DNA of 28,919 nt from Bacteroidales bacterium UBA3816 (GTDB lineage: Bacteria; Bacteroidota; Bacteroidia; Bacteroidales; P3): contig DFDY01000068.1 of the NCBI GenBank assembly GCA_002368955.1, positions 1 to 28,919 on the forward strand, given 5' to 3'. Under the pieces are notes generated by a model. It saw only the letters and a list, made by a program, of their open reading frames with translations. It was not told where the DNA came from and did no database searches. Each line of letters begins with the position of its first letter. The stretch's first letter is position 1. Of the stretch, positions 23,753 to 28,919 are shown piece after piece. A program made the position numbers and the translations under genes.

Positions 23753-24877
23753 ATGCTCATGGCTCGCCGATGGCAGTGGATTGACAAAGTCAGCCCCATG
23801 GCTGTGCTATACGTGATAGGCCTGATAGTGGCCAACACCACCACATGGATTCGAGACGGCGCCCTACTTTCACTCAACAACACCATAGGCAACATCTGCA
23901 TTCCTCTGGCCATTCCATTGATGTTGATGTCCTGCAGCCTGTCGCACTGGTCTACCGGCAAGGCATTGAAAGCCTTCGTGAGTGGCCTGCTGGCAGTGCT
24001 GATAGTGACCCTGGCCGGATTCTTCTTGTTCCGAGGGCAATACGACGAACGCAAGTTTGCCCAAGTGTGCGCCGTGGCCGTAGGCATCTACACCGGCGGC
24101 ATTCCCAATATGGGAGCCATTGCACAGGGGGTGGGCATGGACCAGGAAACCTACCTTTACGTCACCTCCTACGACCTGATTATCACCGGACTATACCTAG
24201 TCTTCGTCATTTGCTTTGGCAAGCCCGTCTTCCGCAAACTCCTGCCCCTGCCAACATCTGGTCAGCACCCAACACAATCTCCTCCCAGAAATCAATCGGC
24301 TCAAGTGGAAACATCAAAGAATACACTTCGTGAAATTGCCATCCCCCTGATTCTCACCCTGGCAATTGCAGCCTTGTCATATTACATCTCCACCCTTTTT
24401 GACCAGCAACTCTCCACCCCAATGCTCATCCTCATCCTCACCACCCTGTCCATTGGGGCCTCTTTCCTCCCCCTCATACGCCTTCTGAACCAACAGGCCG
24501 ACAAAGAAAACCGACAGTCAAAGTCCTTCACCCTAGGGCTTTACTTTGTATACCTCTTCTGCTTCAGCATAGCCAACGCGTGCGACATTCGGCAAATGGA
24601 CCTAACGGCAAGTCTGAACATCCTCTGGTACATTCTGTTTGTGATATTCGGCTCACTTGTATTGCAGATTCTATTCTCCAAACTGCTTAAAATTGATGGC
24701 GACAGTGCATTGGTCACCAGTGTGGCACTTATCAACTCGCCACCCTTTGTCCCCTTGGTGGCCGCCCTTCTGAACAACAAAGACCTCATCATACTCGGAA
24801 TCACAATTGGCCTGCTGGGCTATATGCTGGGCAACTACCTAGGCCTGGGCGTTTTCTTTTTGCTTAGTCCAAGTTAA
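23753..24877 (+). CDS. DUF819 family integral membrane protein
   Basis: A polytopic membrane protein, 374 residues from the first ATG, with about ten hydrophobic helices (e.g. MAVLYVIGLIVAN; GLLAVLIVTLAGFFLF; IPLILTLAIAALSYYI). Motifs ANTTTWIRDGALL, GIYTGGIPNMGAIAQ and SVALINSPPFVPLVAALL are typical of the DUF819 family, whose transport function is unknown. From the ATG the first helix is cut short. The frame is open upstream to 23699 and encodes IETLLYILYLLGTPAAV directly before this methionine, matching the usual N-terminus of the family. The natural start is probably the ATA at 23702 (or CTG at 23711), giving about 391 residues. I report the ATG as the conservative start. Confidence 0.8.
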   Translation: MLMARRWQWIDKVSPMAVLYVIGLIVANTTTWIRDGALLSLNNTIGNICIPLAIPLMLMSCSLSHWSTGKALKAFVSGLLAVLIVTLAGFFLFRGQYDERKFAQVCAVAVGIYTGGIPNMGAIAQGVGMDQETYLYVTSYDLIITGLYLVFVICFGKPVFRKLLPLPTSGQHPTQSPPRNQSAQVETSKNTLREIAIPLILTLAIAALSYYISTLFDQQLSTPMLILILTTLSIGASFLPLIRLLNQQADKENRQSKSFTLGLYFVYLFCFSIANACDIRQMDLTASLNILWYILFVIFGSLVLQILFSKLLKIDGDSALVTSVALINSPPFVPLVAALLNNKDLIILGITIGLLGYMLGNYLGLGVFFLLSPS

Positions 24878-25347
24878 TGCCCCATTAGAAGAAGTCCCAC
24901 AAAAAAGCCGATCCACACACTTACATATACACCACAACAGCCAAACCAACATGCAGTTTCGAGACCACACCCTCAGATGTATTTATCTATAAACCAGAAA
25001 TAAAAACGTTTCATCTTCATTTCCCCGACATTATATCAACACTAGAAAAGCATCGGAATAACGAAGAAGAAGACAGCCCGAAATGTGAGGGTTGCACGGG
25101 AGAGACAGACCGAAGTAGAATGACTGTTGTCCGTTCAAATAAAACAAACAAAGGGGTGGAACAAAAATAGCGGCGCACGAAGAGACACAATATACTGATT
25201 GTCAAAAAGAAATTTGGATGTCCCCAAGAAACAGGAAAACAAATCGAAACAGCTTAAATATTTTTATCATATTCAATTCAATTATTTTTCGTAATTTTGC
25301 TGCTTGAAATAAAATGATAACTCACATAGATAATACAATTAAAACAC
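24878..25347. other. Spacer of 470 bases before the C10 protease, no gene seen
   Basis: No coding frame with recognisable features on either strand; a 62-codon minus-strand frame at 25017-25205 looks accidental. The left two-thirds is A- and C-rich with no strong hairpin, so the DUF819 gene has no obvious terminator. The right end is AT-rich and carries the -7 element at 25292-25299. Confidence 0.55.
25292..25299 (+). promoter_or_regulatory. Promoter -7 element for the C10 protease gene
   Basis: TAATTTTG at 25292-25299 is an exact TAnnTTTG match followed by C, inside a very AT-rich stretch. No exact TTTG is present at -33. The predicted leader is about 42 bases to the ATG at 25348. Confidence 0.55.
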
Positions 25348-26793
25348 ATGAAAACTAAAATCTTATCTATCGTAATCGTTTGTATGGGACTATTCTGCGG
25401 AAGCATAAAAGCCGACAATGTAGACATTCAAACTGCCAAAGAAATAGGTGCATACTATTTCACAGTAGCCACTGGTGCCAAGGCTCCCGTTAACAGCGAC
25501 AAGCTGGAACTGGCCGCACAGTATGACAATCCTACGCTCTGCATTCCAGCCCTTTATACATTCAATGTGGAAGGGAACGGATTTGTGGTTGTCTCTGCCT
25601 CTGATGCCACCGAGCCCATCTGGGCCTACTCGCCCGAAGGCAGCCTCGACCCCAAGAATCTCAACCCCGCTGCCAAATATATGCTCGACAGCTATGCAGA
25701 AATCATTAGCGAGGTCCAGAACAGCCAAGCTAAGGCTACCAACCAGATAAAGAACCTTTGGAAAGAGCTGGAGGAGCAGACCTACACCTGCGACCTGAGC
25801 AAAGCCGGTGTGCTGGTTCAAACCAAATGGGACCAAGGCGAAAACACAAAACCCAGCTATAATGTGCTGTGCCCCACCGTGAATGGAAAGTATTGCTACG
25901 CCGGTTGTGTGGCCGTTGCCATGGGACAGATCATCAAATATTGGAACTACCCTGTACGTGGTGCCGTTGAGGGCAATACCACAGCAATTTGCAGTTGGAA
26001 CAACACCACTGTCAAATACAAATTCTGGGTTGACTCGAACAAGTTTGTCTATGACAGCATGCCCAACACCATCAATAGCGGCAGCTCCTGGAACAACAAA
26101 CGCGCTGTCAGCAAGTTGCTCTTTGCCTGTGGCGTAACCGTAGGGATGGACTGGGGCGTTGACGGAAGTGGTGCACAAAGCTATAAAGTTCCCGAGGCAC
26201 TTAGCAAATGGTTCTTATATTCTTCCGAAGCCAGATACCTGTCTCGCTCTTCCATCACCGATGCCAACTGGCTCAAGATGCTCCACGAAGAGCTCGACGA
26301 CAACCACCGTCCTGTTTATTATAGTGGATTTGATGGCAACAGCAGCGGACGTGATGCCGGCCACGCATGGGTAATAGCAGGTACTTCTGCTAACGACAAC
26401 ACCAAATTTTATATCAACTGGGGCTGGGGTGGTTCGTCAAATGGATTCTATACCCTTGCTCCTGTGACAGCCATTCAGACAGCTGGTGGCTATAAGTTCA
26501 GCTCCAACCATGCCATGGTCTACAAGATTTATCCCAAAGACCTCAGCATCGATGAGAACACTATTGCCAAGACTACTCCGGCCTACCCCAATCCGGCCAG
26601 CGACTACATCATGATTCCCATGAACCTGCCCAACAGCGCAACCGTAGGCGTGTTCAGCATGGATGGCAAAATGGTCGACAGCTTTGTTATTCCAGCCGGC
26701 ACCCATGAGTACCGCCTGAACCTACAGCAGTATGCACCCGGTACCTATGTTTACCGTCTGAACGGCGACACATTCAAATTCACCGTACTTTAA
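25348..26793 (+). CDS. Secreted C10 (streptopain-like) cysteine protease with T9SS C-terminal sorting domain
   Basis: A 481-residue preproprotease. Signal peptide about 1-22 (ending GSIKA), then a propeptide of the streptopain-inhibitor type (about 25-140, with GNGFVVVSASDATEPIWAYS). The C10 peptidase domain has catalytic C187 in YAGCVAVAMGQIIKYW and catalytic H339 in DAGHAWVIAG, followed by the conserved NWGWGG (357-362) near the active-site asparagine and tryptophan. Residues from about 408 form a Por secretion tail: AYPNPASDYIMI, VFSMDGKMV and YAPGTYVYRL, ending KFTVL, the hallmark of type IX cargo carried across the outer membrane and processed by PorU. Relatives include PrtT of Porphyromonas and interpain A of Prevotella. 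It has its own promoter and a strong terminator. Confidence 0.93.
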   Translation: MKTKILSIVIVCMGLFCGSIKADNVDIQTAKEIGAYYFTVATGAKAPVNSDKLELAAQYDNPTLCIPALYTFNVEGNGFVVVSASDATEPIWAYSPEGSLDPKNLNPAAKYMLDSYAEIISEVQNSQAKATNQIKNLWKELEEQTYTCDLSKAGVLVQTKWDQGENTKPSYNVLCPTVNGKYCYAGCVAVAMGQIIKYWNYPVRGAVEGNTTAICSWNNTTVKYKFWVDSNKFVYDSMPNTINSGSSWNNKRAVSKLLFACGVTVGMDWGVDGSGAQSYKVPEALSKWFLYSSEARYLSRSSITDANWLKMLHEELDDNHRPVYYSGFDGNSSGRDAGHAWVIAGTSANDNTKFYINWGWGGSSNGFYTLAPVTAIQTAGGYKFSSNHAMVYKIYPKDLSIDENTIAKTTPAYPNPASDYIMIPMNLPNSATVGVFSMDGKMVDSFVIPAGTHEYRLNLQQYAPGTYVYRLNGDTFKFTVL

Positions 26794-26818
26794 CATCCGT
26801 AATAATGATTTTTGGTGA

Positions 26819-26846
26819 CCCCCGGTTGCATAATCGGGGGTTTTTT
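26819..26846 (+). terminator. Rho-independent terminator after the C10 protease gene
   Basis: CCCCCG (26819-26824) pairs with CGGGGG (26835-26840) around a ten-base loop, followed by six T (26841-26846). It begins 25 bases after the protease stop and ends only 17 bases before the start of the next gene. Confidence 0.9.
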
Positions 26847-26863
26847 AAATGAACCTAGTCTTT

Positions 26864-27538
26864 ATGAAAAGAATACTCATCGGAATTATACTCTCACTGC
26901 TAAGTCTTCCCCTTTCGGCCCAAAAAATCAATGCCTCCGACAGCGCCATTCTCAATCATATCCTAATCCAAAACAGGCATTACCACTCCACACAGGCCCC
27001 TTTTCAACACAACATTATCAAAAAAGGAAAGAAAATCCACAAAACAGGCACCTTCTATTGCGAAAGGGTGACACCGATGAAAGCGGGCGACATTGAAGCC
27101 AAGATGTCAATGCTATACAATAATCCTGTTGGAGACTACTACATCATCACCACCACCCACCTGTACAACGGGCTGAACGGACGGAACAAGAAATACAACT
27201 TCAAATATATCTCCCTGATGAAACTGTTGGGCAACGCCATGGCCTGGGCTGTGAACGGGGATGTGTACAGCCTGTACAACAACTTTACCGTGAAACTCAA
27301 CCTCACCGCTGACGAGCACAACTATATCATATCTCTAAACAGCGACGACAGTTTCAACAAAGGCATCAGCCGTCTGCTGCTCAAATACAACAAAAACACC
27401 TGCCTCATCTCCTACTTAGAGATTGAAGAGAAATTCGGCACCGTGCACAAATACACCCTAGGAGTGGATGCCAACGGCCACCACCAGCAGCCAGTGGTCA
27501 ACAAACCAATCGACCCCAAGGTGTATGTGATTAAATAA
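26864..27538 (+). CDS. LolA-like periplasmic outer-membrane lipoprotein carrier family protein
   Basis: A 224-residue exported protein. The ATG at 26864 gives the signal peptide MKRILIGIILSLLSLPLSAQ; a methionine five codons earlier adds only a non-signal prefix. The mature region follows the LolA/LolB half-barrel plan: early strand (KTGTFYCERVTPMKAGDIEAK), paired strands (MSMLYNNPVGDYYIITTTHL), the mid-helix region (YISLMKLLGNAMAWAVNGDV), then alternating strands to the C-terminus. LolA shuttles lipoproteins from the inner to the outer membrane; many Bacteroidota carry several paralogues of uncertain role, and this one may be such a paralogue. No clear promoter fits between the terminator and the start. 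It converges on the next gene with seven bases between stops. Confidence 0.6.
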   Translation: MKRILIGIILSLLSLPLSAQKINASDSAILNHILIQNRHYHSTQAPFQHNIIKKGKKIHKTGTFYCERVTPMKAGDIEAKMSMLYNNPVGDYYIITTTHLYNGLNGRNKKYNFKYISLMKLLGNAMAWAVNGDVYSLYNNFTVKLNLTADEHNYIISLNSDDSFNKGISRLLLKYNKNTCLISYLEIEEKFGTVHKYTLGVDANGHHQQPVVNKPIDPKVYVIK

Positions 27539-27545
27539 CAAATCG

Positions 27546-28790
27546 CTAGAGGCAATACCTCATATATAGCCCAACGGCCATATCTAACCCTTTTTCTCTC
27601 AAGTCGTAATAGAACTCAGCATCCAATCCCATAGTGAGTTTGTTGTAGGCATTTGCCAAAGCTATTTTGGCCGTCAGCATTTCCCTCTCAGGGGTGGCGA
27701 AGTCGGGATTATGCCAGCTGATACTCTGAAACAGATAACTTCCCCTTGGTGCTATAAACTGGTGGCCATACCAGTAACCAGCTTGCAGTTGCAATCGCCA
27801 TGCGCCACGCCATCTAGAGGACCGTTTCCATTGTGGCAGCACCTCATTCAAAGACACTTGCGGCCAAATGCCCCAACCATTAGGGTACGCCATCAGTTTG
27901 GTGGGGGACATGTCCTGATAGAAGAAGAAGGGCACATCAATGTCTAGCATATCATGCCCCTGCTCAGTCCAAGAAAGCCTGAGACCGATATTTTCGTTGA
28001 ATAAGGTTTGGATGCAGGTGTCCAAAGCAGTAAATTGTCCACCGCGATGACATCCCAAGAAGCTCAATGGCACCCTGATATTCAGCTCACCATTACCCTC
28101 ACCGAGAGGTAGGGCCAGCAGTCGTATGTCATTATTGCTGCCCAAGGTGAAACGCTCCTGAGTAGGCTGCCAAGGCTCCAACAACTCTTCCCAATGAATC
28201 CAAGTGTCTGTCTTCAGCCGACAAGGACCGAACGAGAGGTTGCCCAGCACTTGGATGCCCTCTTCCTGATGGTCATAGATATAACGTTCACGGTCGAACA
28301 TGGGTTCAAGAAGCCCATGGGAGAGTGTGCCATAGAGCGACCCCATCACCAGACGCCAATTGCGGTGGGGCTCATATTCCAACCGTACAAGGGGCTGCCA
28401 CTTTCTGATGCCTTCGTAACCGGCGACCCCGGCCAGATGGACTCCCATGGTCACTTGGGCATTACTGCCAATGGAACGCCTTACATAGGGATTGAGAAAA
28501 AAGCCTGTAGCCGTATAGCCTTTGGTGTAAGGCAAGAAAAACTCAGCATCGCGGAAGAAGGTGGTTACATCAACCCCGACATGCCAATCTTTACGACAAG
28601 ATGCCGACTGCTCCCCTTGAGGCTGAAAGACATTAGGAAGGTCGAGAAGGACTGGCAAATCGCGGTCATAAACCATACTATAGGAAGTACTGACTTCCAT
28701 CGGCCGTTCCTCTTCTCCACCCCCTGACACCTGCGAGAAGAGAGGACAAGAGAATGAGGCCACAAGCAAAAAGGACAATATTTTTTTCAT
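27546..28790 (-). CDS. Uncharacterised outer-membrane beta-barrel candidate
   Basis: A 414-residue protein I do not recognise. A signal peptide is clear (MKKILSFLLVASFSCPLFSQ, start at ATG 28790). The mature protein is rich in Trp, Tyr and Phe with many alternating hydrophobic/polar stretches (WRLQLQAGYWYGHQFI; KLTMGLDAEFYYDL; DMAVGLYMRYCL), glycine turns and no transmembrane helices, the look of an outer-membrane beta-barrel. The C-terminal residue is Leu rather than Phe, with aromatic Y two and three places before. A cysteine pair (C66 and later C-x-x) is not diagnostic. The gene has an exact promoter almost touching its start and converges on the LolA-like gene. Function is unknown; a secretion or surface role would be speculation. 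Confidence 0.65.
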   Translation of the reverse strand: MKKILSFLLVASFSCPLFSQVSGGGEEERPMEVSTSYSMVYDRDLPVLLDLPNVFQPQGEQSASCRKDWHVGVDVTTFFRDAEFFLPYTKGYTATGFFLNPYVRRSIGSNAQVTMGVHLAGVAGYEGIRKWQPLVRLEYEPHRNWRLVMGSLYGTLSHGLLEPMFDRERYIYDHQEEGIQVLGNLSFGPCRLKTDTWIHWEELLEPWQPTQERFTLGSNNDIRLLALPLGEGNGELNIRVPLSFLGCHRGGQFTALDTCIQTLFNENIGLRLSWTEQGHDMLDIDVPFFFYQDMSPTKLMAYPNGWGIWPQVSLNEVLPQWKRSSRWRGAWRLQLQAGYWYGHQFIAPRGSYLFQSISWHNPDFATPEREMLTAKIALANAYNKLTMGLDAEFYYDLREKGLDMAVGLYMRYCL

Positions 28791-28794
28791 GCTG

Positions 28795-28824
28795 CAAAGA
28801 TACATTTTTTATTGCAATTACAAA
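28795..28824 (-). promoter_or_regulatory. Bacteroidota-type promoter for the beta-barrel gene
   Basis: On the minus strand TTTG (28824-28821) and TATCTTTG (28802-28795) match the -33 and -7 elements with 18 bases between. The -7 element ends four bases before the ATG at 28790, so the predicted start of transcription coincides with the start codon. Confidence 0.65.
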
Positions 28825-28919
28825 CTATACAATGCTAAAAAAGAATGATTATCCGCATTTGCCGTAAAAGGCTTAATATTAATAACACCATACAAGCGGA
28901 GCGCAGTGCGGTGACTGAT

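Noticed and set aside
24878..25347. Possible small RNA or regulatory RNA in the spacer before the protease
   Set aside because: No stable hairpin, terminator or promoter pair other than the -7 element near the protease start could be supported by eye.
25390..26178. A 262-codon minus-strand frame opposite the C10 protease
   Set aside because: Overlaps signal peptide, propeptide and catalytic cysteine coding sequence of a clear protease; no domain signal.

Overview
The window looks like chromosomal DNA of an anaerobic member of the Bacteroidota, most likely order Bacteroidales. The reasons are a secreted C10 protease ending in a type IX secretion (T9SS) sorting domain, a Bacteroidota-type RNA polymerase omega-like protein lying between bamD and coaBC, a LysM plus periplasmic-binding-fold protein next to lpxC and lpxA, start codons preceded by A-rich stretches rather than Shine-Dalgarno sites, and several promoters of the Bacteroidota TTTG / TAnnTTTG kind. 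I cannot name the genus. I see no rRNA, tRNA, CRISPR array, transposase or phage gene.

Region 1 (1-6516, + strand) is a tight nucleotide-sugar operon: the 3' end of a UDP-N-acetylglucosamine 6-dehydrogenase (WbpA type), then WbpB/WlbA-type oxidase, WbpE/WlbC-type aminotransferase and WbpI/WlbD-type 2-epimerase. Together these are the route to UDP-2,3-diacetamido-2,3-dideoxy-uronic acids, except that the WbpD acetyltransferase is not in view. A large FAD plus Fe-S oxidase of the YdiJ / D-2-hydroxyacid dehydrogenase type follows only 12 bases later. It may reoxidise the 2-hydroxyglutarate that WbpB enzymes release.

Region 2 (6517-11526) starts with a repeat-bearing spacer and a thioredoxin-fold lipoprotein that converges on an AraC-family regulator. 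Divergent from the regulator is a redox island: a ferritin-like protein with altered metal ligands, a PNPOx-fold flavoprotein, a 58-residue winged-helix-like protein, a flavodoxin-fold protein with a cysteine cluster, and a metallo-beta-lactamase fused to rubredoxin. The first gene has an exact promoter and a palindrome just downstream of it, and a strong terminator splits the island.

Region 3 (11742-16755, - strand) is an envelope/nucleotide operon read guaA, LysM-binding-fold protein, lpxC, lpxA, small lipoprotein. Two ATGA stop/start overlaps couple the middle genes. LpxC is not fused to FabZ, unlike in most Bacteroidota.

Region 4 (17332-24877, + strand) is a housekeeping run: bamD, omega-like rpoZ, coaBC, an MltD-like lytic transglycosylase, uvrA and a DUF819 membrane protein whose natural start codon appears to be non-AUG.

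Region 5 (25348-28790) holds the C10 protease with T9SS tail, a terminator, a LolA-like periplasmic protein and, converging on it, an uncharacterised outer-membrane beta-barrel candidate with a promoter almost touching its start codon.
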